A DNA stretch of 64,000 bases from Gemmatimonas sp. (GTDB lineage: Bacteria; Gemmatimonadota; Gemmatimonadetes; Gemmatimonadales; Gemmatimonadaceae): the NCBI RefSeq assembly GCF_021298855.1, contig NZ_JAJTHI010000016.1, positions 34,860 to 98,859 of the forward strand, read 5' to 3'. Below, piece by piece: positions 28,193-36,393 of the stretch (within the stretch, counting starts at the first letter, position 1; each line of letters starts with the position of its first letter). Below the pieces are notes generated by a model. The model had not been told where the DNA came from, made no database searches, and was given only the letters and a program-made list of their open reading frames with translations. A program made the position numbers and the translations under genes.

Positions 28193-29667
28193 TGCATCCA
28201 GCGACGGCAACGGCGGCCGGCACGGGAACGACGCCAACGGCGGCGCGATCACGCCCGTTCAGCGACGGGGGTCGAGGGTTCAGGGTGGTGGGGGTGTGTG
28301 TCGGCCTCGTGCTTGGCGCCGCTGGCGAGCTGACGGCGCAGGCGACACGAGCGCCGGCTCGGCGGCCGGTCGCACGGCCGGCACCAGCCACACCCGTGGC
28401 CGCGCCAACATCACCCACCGTGATGGGCGACGATTCGCTCACCATCAAGTTCGAGGTGAGCGGCATTCCCGTCATTCTGCGCCGTGTCACGGCCAACAAC
28501 GTCGTGGCGGCCAATCTCTACCTCCTCGGCGGCTCACGGCAGCTCACCTCGGCCACGCAGGGGATCGAGCTGATGCTGCTGGAAGCCAGTGAGCGCGGCA
28601 CGCAGAAGTACCCCCGGGACCTCCTGCGCACGAAGATGGCGCGGCTGGGGAGCGCCATTGGCGTGAGTGCCGGTGTCGATTGGACCAGCGTGGGCTTGCG
28701 CGCCACCACGGCGGGGTTCGACAGCACCTGGGCGATCATGGCCGATCGGATCGTGGCGCCGCGACTGGACCCGGCCGATGTGGAGTTCGTGCGCGAGCAG
28801 TTCGTCACGGCCGTGAGCCAGCGCAAGGACAGCCCCGACGCGCTGCTCGATTTCCTGGCCGACAGCATGACGTTCGACGGCCATCCGTACGCGCTCGAAC
28901 CCACGGGCACCGAGGCCTCGCTCAAGGGCATCACGGGGGCGCAGCTGCGCGCGTATCACGCATCGCAGATGGTCACGTCGCGCATGATGCTGGTGGTGGT
29001 GGGCAACGTGTCACGCACGCGCGTGGAGAAGCTCGTGCGCGAAACCATCGGCCGGCTTCCCCGTGGCAGCTACGCCTGGAGCCCTCCCGCTCCGCCGGCC
29101 GACCTCCCGTCGGGCTACGTGGTGGAGAAGCGCGCGCTGCCCACCAACTATCTGCAGGGCTACTTCCACGGTCCTCGAGCCACCAGCCAGGACTACGCGG
29201 CGCTGCGCCTGGCCTGTGCCGTGCTCTCGGGCCGCCTCTTTGGCGAAGTGCGTCAGCGCCGCAACCTGTCCTACTCGGTGAACGCCCCGTTCGTGGAGCA
29301 CGCCTTCTCCCTGGGCGGCCTGTATGTGACCACCACACAGCCCGACGAGGTCCTCAGCATCATGCTGCAGCAGGTCAAGGCGCTGCAGGACGGCATCATC
29401 ACGCAGGAAGGACTCGAGCAGCTGGTGCAGCAGTTCATCGTCACCTACTTCCTCGACAACGAAACGAACGCCGATCAGGCCAACATGCTGGCGCGGGCGG
29501 AGCTGTATCAGGGCGACTTCCGGCGCGCGAGCCGCTTCGTGCAGGAGCTGCGCGCCGTGAAGCCCGAGGACATCCAGCGCGCAGCGCGGACCTACATGCG
29601 CAAGGTGCGCTGGGCCTACGTGGGCGACCCGGCCAAGGTCACGCCGGCGCGGCTGCTGCGCTTCTGA
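28192..29667 (+). CDS. M16B peptidase partner subunit, catalytically inactive
   Basis: The 491-residue protein starts inside the stop codon of its partner. An N-terminal hydrophobic segment (FRVVGVCVGLVLGAAGEL) and an Ala/Pro-rich stretch suggest export. The M16 fold is clear, but the zinc-site region reads GIELMLLEASERGTQ where active members have HxxEH, so it cannot bind zinc there. The second domain keeps FGEVRQRRNLSYSV, matching the R/Y substrate-binding pair found in the non-catalytic subunit of heterodimeric M16B peptidases. Together the two genes should encode an alpha-beta periplasmic oligopeptidase. About 280 bases of repeat-bearing, gene-free DNA follow. Confidence 0.92.
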   Translation: MHPATATAAGTGTTPTAARSRPFSDGGRGFRVVGVCVGLVLGAAGELTAQATRAPARRPVARPAPATPVAAPTSPTVMGDDSLTIKFEVSGIPVILRRVTANNVVAANLYLLGGSRQLTSATQGIELMLLEASERGTQKYPRDLLRTKMARLGSAIGVSAGVDWTSVGLRATTAGFDSTWAIMADRIVAPRLDPADVEFVREQFVTAVSQRKDSPDALLDFLADSMTFDGHPYALEPTGTEASLKGITGAQLRAYHASQMVTSRMMLVVVGNVSRTRVEKLVRETIGRLPRGSYAWSPPAPPADLPSGYVVEKRALPTNYLQGYFHGPRATSQDYAALRLACAVLSGRLFGEVRQRRNLSYSVNAPFVEHAFSLGGLYVTTTQPDEVLSIMLQQVKALQDGIITQEGLEQLVQQFIVTYFLDNETNADQANMLARAELYQGDFRRASRFVQELRAVKPEDIQRAARTYMRKVRWAYVGDPAKVTPARLLRF

Positions 29668-29718
29668 GCAAACGGCACAGCGCGTGGACCTCTTGCTCGC
29701 GGTGCGTGGCGAGGGAGG

Positions 29719-29927
29719 AACCGCGTGCTCAGGGAGATCACCGAGCGGTGGGAGAAAAGCGGAGAACGGCCACAACGCACGAGGGACGGCGTTCACGTGC
29801 GGAGCTGCTTTCACGAGCGGAGCTCCGTGTGACGTGGTCCACTCCCGCCCCATTCAGGGAGATGCCTGAATGAATGCGGTGCTCTGTGCCCTCCCCCACC
29901 TCGGTGATCTCCGTGATCACGCGTTTC
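29719..29927. repeat. Imperfect inverted repeat of GGAGATCACCGAG words
   Basis: Bases 29719-29753 match the reverse complement of 29891-29927, with a perfect 13-base core GGAGATCACCGAG (29733-29745; 29900-29912). Inner hairpins include ATTCAGG...CCTGAAT near 29852-29871. It occupies most of the gap between the M16 pair and the DUF429 gene. Confidence 0.75.
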
Positions 29928-29946
29928 CCCCCGACCCCGACCGACG

Positions 29947-30693
29947 GTGACGCGCGTTCTGTCCGTCGATCTGGCCTACAAGCGCCATCGCGACATCGGC
30001 GTCGTGCTGCTCGACGCCACCGAAACCGGCATCGAAGCGACCATCGTCGACGCATTGCTCGCCGACCCGCCGCACGCGCACACGCTGGCCGACTGGCTGC
30101 ATGCGCTCGCCGAACGGCACCACGTGGCCGGCATCGCCATCGACGGGCCACTCGGCTGGAAGGCCCCCGGCACCGATGCCCCGCATTGCCGAATGAGCGA
30201 GAAGGCGGTGCGCGCGCCGGGGAAGACGGGGTTGCCGCCCGACGGCGTGAAGCCGCGCGGCTATCTCGCGTTTACCGAGTTCTCCATCGCGCTCTTCGAG
30301 CGGTTCACCACACGGTACGGGTACGCGCTGCCGGGCAGCGGGCACGCTGTGCCTGAGAAACAGGGCGCAACCGGCGATCGGGGGGCGCGCTTCGTCACGG
30401 AAACCTTTCCCACGGCGGCGTGGCGCAGCCTCGGGCTGACGCCGGTGCCGGGGAAGGGGCGCACCACGCCCGACGCCCTGCGCGAGGCCGTCGCACGGCT
30501 CACGGCGCGGGTGCCGCTGCAACTGGATCGCGCACCGACGCACGACCAGCTGCAGGCGGTGGTGGGTGGCCTCGCCCCGCTGGCGTGGTCTCGTGGGCAC
30601 ACCCAGCGCGTCACCCTCGCCGGTGAGCCCCCGCATCGTCTCGACGGAAGCTGGCGCGAAGGCTATATCATGATTCCAAGCACGCTCTACTAG
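29947..30693 (+). CDS. DUF429 family predicted nuclease-like protein
   Basis: The 248-residue protein starts at GTG, giving VTRVLSVDLAYKRHRDIGVV. The opening SVDLA with an acidic residue on strand 1 and the later VAGIAIDGPLGW are the paired motifs of DUF429, a family with a predicted RNase H-like fold. Further conserved acidic and aromatic positions are in VTETFPTAAWRSLG. No export signal is present. Substrate and role are not established for the family. It stands alone between an inverted repeat and the oxidoreductase gene 75 bases downstream; that short gap contains one arm of CCTGCC/CCGCC-like words. Confidence 0.8.
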   Translation: MTRVLSVDLAYKRHRDIGVVLLDATETGIEATIVDALLADPPHAHTLADWLHALAERHHVAGIAIDGPLGWKAPGTDAPHCRMSEKAVRAPGKTGLPPDGVKPRGYLAFTEFSIALFERFTTRYGYALPGSGHAVPEKQGATGDRGARFVTETFPTAAWRSLGLTPVPGKGRTTPDALREAVARLTARVPLQLDRAPTHDQLQAVVGGLAPLAWSRGHTQRVTLAGEPPHRLDGSWREGYIMIPSTLY

Positions 30694-30768
30694 TGCGTAC
30701 GGCAGCATCGGCCTCCCGCCTCCTGCCCCCCGCGTCCCGCCGCCTGTTCCTCCACCCGCCACACACCA

Positions 30769-32280
30769 ATGTCCAGCCACTTCTCTCGCCGTGACTTCGT
30801 GGGCACCAGCGCCACCCTCGCCATGGGCGCCATGATCGTGCCGCGCCACGTGCTGGGCGGGCAGGGGTACCGCGCACCCAGCGACACGCTCAACATTGCC
30901 TGCGTGGGGATCGGCGGCATGGGCATGAGCAACATGTCGCAGATGCTCACCGAGAACATCGTGGCCGTCTGCGACGTGGACTTCCCGTTCGTCGAGCGGT
31001 CGCTGCAGGGGCGCCTCAAGCCGCGCGAGGGGCAGCCTACCGCACAGAACGTGCAGCTGGGGGAGGCCTACACCAAGGCGGCCAAGTACACCGACTTCCG
31101 GCAGATGCTGGAGAAGCAGAAGGACATCGACGCGGTGCTCATTGCCACGCCCGATCATCTGCATGCCACCATTGCTCTGGCGGCGATGTCGCTGGGGAAG
31201 CACGTGTACGTGCAGAAGCCGCTCGCGTATTCGGTGCACGAGTGCCGGCTGCTGGCGCGCAAGGCGGCCGAAAACCCCAAGCTGGCCACGCAGATGGGCA
31301 ATCAGGGGCACTCCATGGAAGGCTCACATCGCGTCATCGAGATCGTGCGCTCCGGCGTGCTGGGCAAGGTGCACGAGGTGCACGTGTGGACCGATCGGCC
31401 GGTGCGCTACTGGGCCCAGGGGATTCCGCGTCCCCGCGCCGCCGGCGCCGCCGTGCTCAACACCAACCCGCGCCCGCAGTGGAACATGGGGACGGTGGAC
31501 AACGCCGTGCGGGCTGCCATGGCCAGCAATGATCACTCGCCCCCGGAAGGCTTCCACTGGGATCTCTTCCTCGGACCGGCACCGGAAATCCCCTATCATC
31601 CGGCCTATCATCCCTTCGCGTGGCGCGGCTGGCTCGACTTCGGGGTGGGTGCGATCGGCGACATGGGGGCCCACCTCATCGATCAGGCGTACACGGCGCT
31701 CGAGCTCACGTATCCCACCAGCATTACCGCCAGTTCGAGCCCGTGGGGCGGCGGTGCGCAGAACCCCGCCACCTATCCCCTGGCCATGACGGCGCAGTTC
31801 GCGTACCCGGCAGTGGGCAAGCGCGGGCCGGTGGATCTCTACTGGTACGATGGCGGGCTGCTGCCGCCGCGTCCGGCCATGCTCCCCGACGAAGCGCCCA
31901 TCTCCAACCCCGGCAGCGATGGCGGCGGGGCCATGATCGTGGGAGACAAGGGGCTGCTCATTCACGAGACGTACGGCGACCGGCCGCGCATCTACCCCGA
32001 GGGCACCGCCAAGCGCGCCGAAGCGGTGGCCAAGACCATTCCGCGCATCACGGTGTCGCACGAGCAGAACTGGATTCAGGCCGCCAAGGGACAGGCGCAG
32101 ACCAGCTCCCCCTTCTCGCAGGCGGCCCCGCTGACCGAAACGATGCTGCTGGGCATTGCCGCGCTGCGCGCCGGTCAGGGACGCAAGGTGCTGTACGATG
32201 CGGCCAACATGCAGTTCACCAATGCGCCCGAGGCCAATCCGTTCCTCACGCGCGCCTACCGCAAGGGGTGGGAGCTGTAG
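30769..32280 (+). CDS. Exported Gfo/Idh/MocA-family oxidoreductase (Tat-type)
   Basis: The 503-residue protein begins MSSHFSRRDFVGTSATLAMG, a twin-arginine signal (SRRDFVG), so it is exported folded, presumably with its nicotinamide cofactor. The Rossmann domain shows LNIACVGIGGMGMSNM near residue 43, DAVLIATPDHLHATIA and GKHVYVQKPLA; the lysine of QKPL is the usual catalytic or substrate-contact residue. The second, alpha/beta domain contains GSHRVIEIVRSGVLGKVHEV. Such secreted members act on sugars or inositols in Bacteroidota, Planctomycetota and Gemmatimonadota; the exact sugar is unknown. It converges on hisIE with 22 bases between stops. Confidence 0.92.
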   Translation: MSSHFSRRDFVGTSATLAMGAMIVPRHVLGGQGYRAPSDTLNIACVGIGGMGMSNMSQMLTENIVAVCDVDFPFVERSLQGRLKPREGQPTAQNVQLGEAYTKAAKYTDFRQMLEKQKDIDAVLIATPDHLHATIALAAMSLGKHVYVQKPLAYSVHECRLLARKAAENPKLATQMGNQGHSMEGSHRVIEIVRSGVLGKVHEVHVWTDRPVRYWAQGIPRPRAAGAAVLNTNPRPQWNMGTVDNAVRAAMASNDHSPPEGFHWDLFLGPAPEIPYHPAYHPFAWRGWLDFGVGAIGDMGAHLIDQAYTALELTYPTSITASSSPWGGGAQNPATYPLAMTAQFAYPAVGKRGPVDLYWYDGGLLPPRPAMLPDEAPISNPGSDGGGAMIVGDKGLLIHETYGDRPRIYPEGTAKRAEAVAKTIPRITVSHEQNWIQAAKGQAQTSSPFSQAAPLTETMLLGIAALRAGQGRKVLYDAANMQFTNAPEANPFLTRAYRKGWEL

Positions 32281-32302
32281 ACGCGCCGTCGGGTCGCGTC
32301 CG

Positions 32303-32926
32303 TCAGCGTGCCCGTGCCGCAAGCACGGCGCGCACGTCATCGAGTGTCCCGCCCACGGCCCGCAGCGCCACCAGGGCGTGATACACGAGATCGGCCGTCT
32401 CCTCGACGGCGCGGGCGCGGTCCTGATCGACACACGCGGTAGCCAGCTCCACCGCTTCTTCCCCGAGCTTCTTGAGCCGCAGGTTGCGGTCGGCCAGCAG
32501 CTGCTGCGTATAGCTGGGTTTCGCACCGTCTGCCGCCGGTGCGGCGGCGCGCTGGGCAATGGTGGCGTCGAGCGCGGCCAGCGCATCGCTGGCCAGCGCG
32601 GCGTCACGAAAGCAGGACGTGGTCCCATCATGACAGGCGGGCCCGGCCGGTACGACACGCGCCAGAACGGCATCGCGGTCGCAGTCGGCGGTGAGCGACA
32701 CCACGCGTTGCACATGGCCGCTCGTGCCGCCCTTGTGCCAGAGTCCGCGACTCCGTGAGCGATAGTGCATCTCGCCGGTACGCAGCGTCTGCTCGAGCGC
32801 CTCGCGGTCGGCGTGGGCCACCATGAGCACCACCCCGGTGCCGGCGTCCTGGGTCACGACCGTGACGAGCCCCTGGCCCTTGGCAAAGTCGAGGGAGTCA
32901 AGGTCGAGGAGCGCGCGCGTGGTCAT
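32303..32926 (-). CDS. hisIE: Bifunctional phosphoribosyl-AMP cyclohydrolase / phosphoribosyl-ATP pyrophosphatase
   Basis: The enzyme catalyses the second and third steps of histidine synthesis: PR-ATP to PR-AMP (HisE part), then ring opening (HisI part). The 207 residues contain HisI at ~15-115, with HYRSRSRGLWHKGGTSGH, TADCDRD and GPACHDGTTSCF carrying the metal-binding cysteines. HisE follows at ~125-205, with RLKKLGEEAVELATA and EETADLVYHALVAL. The glutamate usual in WKGETSG is replaced by glycine (KGGTSG). It is the last gene of the his operon and overlaps hisN by four bases (ATGA). Confidence 0.95.
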   Translation of the reverse strand: MTTRALLDLDSLDFAKGQGLVTVVTQDAGTGVVLMVAHADREALEQTLRTGEMHYRSRSRGLWHKGGTSGHVQRVVSLTADCDRDAVLARVVPAGPACHDGTTSCFRDAALASDALAALDATIAQRAAAPAADGAKPSYTQQLLADRNLRLKKLGEEAVELATACVDQDRARAVEETADLVYHALVALRAVGGTLDDVRAVLAARAR

Positions 32927-33708
32927 GAGTGGTCCGGGGTTTCGAGCAGGTACCGGCGCGCCGCGTTGGCCAGCGCCGCGTTGGTCGCAATGACATCGCC
33001 ACCGAACGCGGTGTCTCGCCCGCGCCAGTCGCTGAAGCGGCCGCCCGCCTCGGTGATGATGGGATGCAGCGCCGCCGAATCCCACGGGTTCATGATGTCG
33101 TCCACCATGATCTCCGCGCGTCCGGTGGCCACGAGCAGGTAGCCGTAGCAATCGCCCCACGTGCGGCATACGGCCACCTCCGCCGCCAGCGCGTGCCAGG
33201 CATCGCGGCGGTGCGGCCGCTCGAGAAAGCGGCTGTCGGTGATGAGTGCCGTGGCGGAACGCAACGTGCCGGTGGTGGAGACGCTCGCCCGCGCCCCGTT
33301 CCACCAGCACCCTTCACCAGGGGCCGCCGATACCGTTTCGCCCACGGCGGGATAGCAGGCCGCCCCCGCCAGCACGGTCTCTCCTTCGCAGCAGGCCACC
33401 AGTGTCCCCCACAGCGGCACGCCACGCACGAAGGCCTTGGTGCCGTCGATCGGATCGAAGATCCACCGCCGCGTGGCGTGCGGGCGCACATCGTCGAATT
33501 CCTCCCCCAGCAGGCCATCCTGCGGAAAGCGGGCCTCGATCCACGCGCGCGCCTCCCGCTCGGCCTCGCGATCGGCAATGGTGACCGGCGAGCCGTCGCC
33601 CTTGGTCTCCACCGCCACCCCGGCCCCGTACCAGCGCATGGCCACGCGCGCGGCATACTCGGCCACTTCGGTGGCCGCCTGCAACAGGGACTGCGAGTGC
33701 TCGCTCAT
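32923..33708 (-). CDS. hisN: Histidinol-phosphatase, inositol-monophosphatase type
   Basis: The 261-residue protein belongs to the IMPase superfamily. Metal-binding motif 1 is GLLGEEF (~residue 69) with FDPIDGTKAFVRG (~84-96); motif 2 is WDSAALHPIITEAGG (~209). Position inside a his operon that otherwise lacks a histidinol-phosphatase supports the HisN function: L-histidinol phosphate to histidinol. The HAD-type phosphatase domain found fused to HisB in enterobacteria is absent from the hisB here, so this gene fills that step. It overlaps hisIE by 4 bases and lies 10 bases after hisF. Confidence 0.9.
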   Translation of the reverse strand: MSEHSQSLLQAATEVAEYAARVAMRWYGAGVAVETKGDGSPVTIADREAEREARAWIEARFPQDGLLGEEFDDVRPHATRRWIFDPIDGTKAFVRGVPLWGTLVACCEGETVLAGAACYPAVGETVSAAPGEGCWWNGARASVSTTGTLRSATALITDSRFLERPHRRDAWHALAAEVAVCRTWGDCYGYLLVATGRAEIMVDDIMNPWDSAALHPIITEAGGRFSDWRGRDTAFGGDVIATNAALANAARRYLLETPDHS

Positions 33709-33718
33709 GGCGTCACCA

Positions 33719-34492
33719 TCATGGCGTCACCAGGGCCTCACGCACCACCAGGCCGGCGTCGCGCATGACCCCCTTGAGCGCGTGCACCGTGGTGAGTCCG
33801 TCGTGCAGGATGCCCGCCACGAGCACCGCATCGGCTCCTGCCTGCTGCACGGCAGCCACCAGGTGTGCCGCCGTACCGGCACCGCCCGAGGCAATGACGG
33901 GCACGTGCACCGCATCGGCCACAGCGCGGGTGATCTCGAGATCGTAGCCCGTACGGGCGCCGTCCCGGTCGATGCTGGTGAGGAGAATCTCTCCGGCGCC
34001 ACGCGCGACACATTCCTGCGCCCACGCCACGGCCTCGAGCGGCGTTTCCTCGCGACCGCCCTTCACCCACACCTTGTAGACGCCGTCGGCGTTCTGCTTC
34101 GCGTCAATGCTGGCCACCACGCACTGGGCGCCAAACCGATCCGCCGCGGCCGTCAGCACCGCGGGGTTCGTCACCGCTGCCGAGTTGAGCGACACCTTGT
34201 CGGCGCCGGCGCGCAGCGCACGCCCCACGTCGTCGACGGTGCGTACACCGCCGCCGATGGTGAGCGGAATGAAGAGCTGTTCCGCGGTGCGGCGCGCCAC
34301 GTCGAGCAGGGTGGCGCGCTCCTCCGCGCTGGCCGAGATGTCGAGGAAGGTGATTTCGTCGGCCCCTTCGTGTTCGTACCGTGCGGCGAGCGCCACGGGA
34401 TCGCCCACGTCACGGAGTCCCACGAAGTTCACCCCCTTCACCACACGGCCACCCTTCACGTCCAGGCAGACGATCACACGACGGGTGAGCAT
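33719..34492 (-). CDS. hisF: Imidazole glycerol phosphate synthase, cyclase subunit
   Basis: HisF uses ammonia from HisH to convert PRFAR into imidazole glycerol phosphate and AICAR. The 257-residue TIM barrel carries both phosphate-binding half-barrel signatures. The catalytic aspartates are in [19 protein letters not shown] (Asp11) and in [17 protein letters not shown] (Asp130 region); [19 protein letters not shown] and [15 protein letters not shown] are also typical. It starts one base after hisB and is followed by hisN at 10 bases, so the chain is translated as part of one operon with hisH. Confidence 0.97.
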   Translation of the reverse strand: MLTRRVIVCLDVKGGRVVKGVNFVGLRDVGDPVALAARYEHEGADEITFLDISASAEERATLLDVARRTAEQLFIPLTIGGGVRTVDDVGRALRAGADKVSLNSAAVTNPAVLTAAADRFGAQCVVASIDAKQNADGVYKVWVKGGREETPLEAVAWAQECVARGAGEILLTSIDRDGARTGYDLEITRAVADAVHVPVIASGGAGTAAHLVAAVQQAGADAVLVAGILHDGLTTVHALKGVMRDAGLVVREALVTP

Positions 34493-34493
34493 C

Positions 34494-35042
34494 TCAGGCC
34501 TGTCCGTTGATCTCGAGCGTCACGGAGCCCTTGGTGCTGAACACCGCGCCGGTTTCCACGAGCGCCTCACGCAGCGCGAAACCCAGCGCCTTGAACGCCG
34601 CCTCCACGATGTGGTGCCGGTCGGTGCCACGCAGCACGCGCACGTGCAGGGTGGCCTTGGCGTTGTCGGCGAAGGAGCGCATGAAGTGATCGTACAGGCC
34701 GCTGGGCAGCGGACCGCGGTAGTAGGGGCGACCGCCCATGTCGATCACCACCTGCACCAGCGCGTCGTCCATGGGGACGGTGCGTTCACCATAGCGCGCG
34801 CAGGTGGCCGGCGTATGCGCGGCAAAGGCCTGCCCCAGGGCAATGGCGACATCTTCGATGAGGTGATGCCGCAGGTCACCCGTGGCGTGAATGTCGAACG
34901 GCACTCCCGCGTACTTCGACAGTGCCACGAGCATGTGATCGAGGAACGGCTCGGTGGTGCTGATGGTGGGCGGGGCGGGCATCGGCTCGTCGAGCGCAAT
35001 GCGGATCCGTGTTTCCTTCGATTCCCGAACCACGACGGTCAT
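34494..35042 (-). CDS. hisB: Imidazoleglycerol-phosphate dehydratase, short divergent form
   Basis: HisB dehydrates imidazole glycerol phosphate with two manganese ions. The 182 residues cover the family with FLDHMLVALSKYAG, LIEDVAIALGQAF, MDDALVQVVIDMGGRPYY and TDRHHIVEAAFKALG. Compared with the standard ~195-200 residues, two places are contracted: the usual DDHHTVED reads RHHLIED, and the loop before the EHFF helix (family GDLxTExVEHFF) is reduced to PSGLYDHFMRSF. The histidine pairs and the ED remain. Its place between hisA and hisF leaves little doubt about function, but the metal site deserves checking. It overlaps hisA by 4 bases. Confidence 0.92.
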   Translation of the reverse strand: MTVVVRESKETRIRIALDEPMPAPPTISTTEPFLDHMLVALSKYAGVPFDIHATGDLRHHLIEDVAIALGQAFAAHTPATCARYGERTVPMDDALVQVVIDMGGRPYYRGPLPSGLYDHFMRSFADNAKATLHVRVLRGTDRHHIVEAAFKALGFALREALVETGAVFSTKGSVTLEINGQA

Positions 35043-35764
35043 GCGCCGAACTCCTCTGCGAGACGGCGCGAGTCGATCGCGCCTGTGTACAGGGCCATGC
35101 CCAGCACCGCGCCGGCCAGGCCGCGGTGCTCGAGCGCCCGCATGTCATCCAGACTGCTCACCCCACCCGAGGCGAACACCGGCCAGGCACACGCCTCTGC
35201 CACGTCTTCCATGAGCGGCAGGTCGGTGCCCTGCAACCGGCCTTCGAGGTGCACGGCAGTCACCAACACCCCGGCCAACGGCAGCTGCGACAGCTCCTCC
35301 ACGAAGTCCACCACATTGCGGCGTGATGTCTCCGCCCAACCCTTGGTGACCACCAGGCGTTCCCGCACGTCGGCGGCCACGATGAGACGCCCCGGGAAGC
35401 GGTGCGCCATCTCGCGGCGCCAGTCGTCGTCTTCCACGGCCCGCGTGCCCACCACGACCCACTCGGCGCCTTCCTCCAGCAGGCGCTCGATGCGCGATTC
35501 CTCCCGCACGCCGCCCCCCACCTGTACCGGCACGCCGGCGGTGGCGAGAATCTCGCGAATGAGGTCGGCGTTGCCACCGCGCCCCGTGGCGGCGTCGAGA
35601 TCCACGACGTGCAGTCGGGTGAATCCCTCGCGCACCCAGTCACGCGCCACGGCCACCGGATCGTCGAGCCGGATCTGTTCGGCTTCGTAGTCGCCACCCA
35701 CGAGCTGCACGCACCGGCCGGCGCGCAGGTCCACCGCGGGGATGGCGATCAATCGGTTGTCCAT
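35039..35764 (-). CDS. hisA: ProFAR isomerase
   Basis: HisA isomerises ProFAR to PRFAR by an Amadori rearrangement, the fourth step of the pathway. The 241-residue TIM barrel starts MDNRLIAIPAVDLRAGRCVQ, with the catalytic aspartate in AVDLRAGR. Phosphate-binding strands are GVPVQVGGGVR and WPVFASGGVSS; the second acidic position lies in VAADVRERLVVTKGW. The start is set by a 1-base overlap (TGATG) with the hisH stop. It is translationally chained with hisH upstream and hisB downstream. Confidence 0.96.
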   Translation of the reverse strand: MDNRLIAIPAVDLRAGRCVQLVGGDYEAEQIRLDDPVAVARDWVREGFTRLHVVDLDAATGRGGNADLIREILATAGVPVQVGGGVREESRIERLLEEGAEWVVVGTRAVEDDDWRREMAHRFPGRLIVAADVRERLVVTKGWAETSRRNVVDFVEELSQLPLAGVLVTAVHLEGRLQGTDLPLMEDVAEACAWPVFASGGVSSLDDMRALEHRGLAGAVLGMALYTGAIDSRRLAEEFGA

Positions 35765-36393
35765 CAGACCTGGCTCCTGGCGGCGGCAACGGTGAGGAAC
35801 GCGCGGATGAAGGCCACGCCGGGGGCGCTGGACTTCTCGGGATGGAACTGCGTGCCGATCACGTTTCCCCGGCGCACCGCTGCCGGAAAGCGATCGCCAC
35901 CATGTTCGCTCCATGCCGTCACGTACGACACCCCTTCCGGCGCGGGGCGCCCCACGAACGAGTTGGCGTAGTAGGCCACGCTCAGCGCGGCGGCGGCGAG
36001 CAGCGGGTCGCGCACCTCGTCGAGCCGGTTCCAGCCAATCTGCGGAACGCGCGCGGCGGTGAGTCGCGATACGCGGCCCGGAACGATCCCCAATCCGGCG
36101 CCCGGGCCTTCGTCGCTGGCGTCGAAGAGCAGCTGCATGCCAAGGCAGATGCCGAGGGTCGGCAAGCCACCCAGCAACGCCGCGCGCATCGCCGCCAGTC
36201 CCGGTGCCAGGCGGTCGGCGGCGGGGGCGAACGCCCCGACACCGGGCAGGATGAGTGCCTCCGTATCGCGCACCGCTGCGGCGGGATCGGTTTCGATGCG
36301 CACCGCGGCGCCCCCGATCTCCAACGCCTTCACGAGCGAGTGCAGGTTGCCGGCGCCGTAATCGAATACGGTCACGCGAAGCGTGTCGGTCAT
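35764..36393 (-). CDS. hisH: Imidazole glycerol phosphate synthase, glutaminase subunit
   Basis: HisH hydrolyses glutamine and channels ammonia to HisF. The 209-residue class I amidotransferase contains VFDYGAGNLHSLVKAL at the N-terminus, the oxyanion strand LPGVGAF, the nucleophilic cysteine in LGICLGMQLLF (near residue 81), and the His-Glu pair in GTQFHPEKS (near residue 188). The start is the ATG overlapping the hisC stop by four bases. The gene order hisH-hisA-hisB-hisF differs from the usual hisB-hisH-hisA-hisF, but all partners are adjacent. Confidence 0.96.
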   Translation of the reverse strand: MTDTLRVTVFDYGAGNLHSLVKALEIGGAAVRIETDPAAAVRDTEALILPGVGAFAPAADRLAPGLAAMRAALLGGLPTLGICLGMQLLFDASDEGPGAGLGIVPGRVSRLTAARVPQIGWNRLDEVRDPLLAAAALSVAYYANSFVGRPAPEGVSYVTAWSEHGGDRFPAAVRRGNVIGTQFHPEKSSAPGVAFIRAFLTVAAARSQV

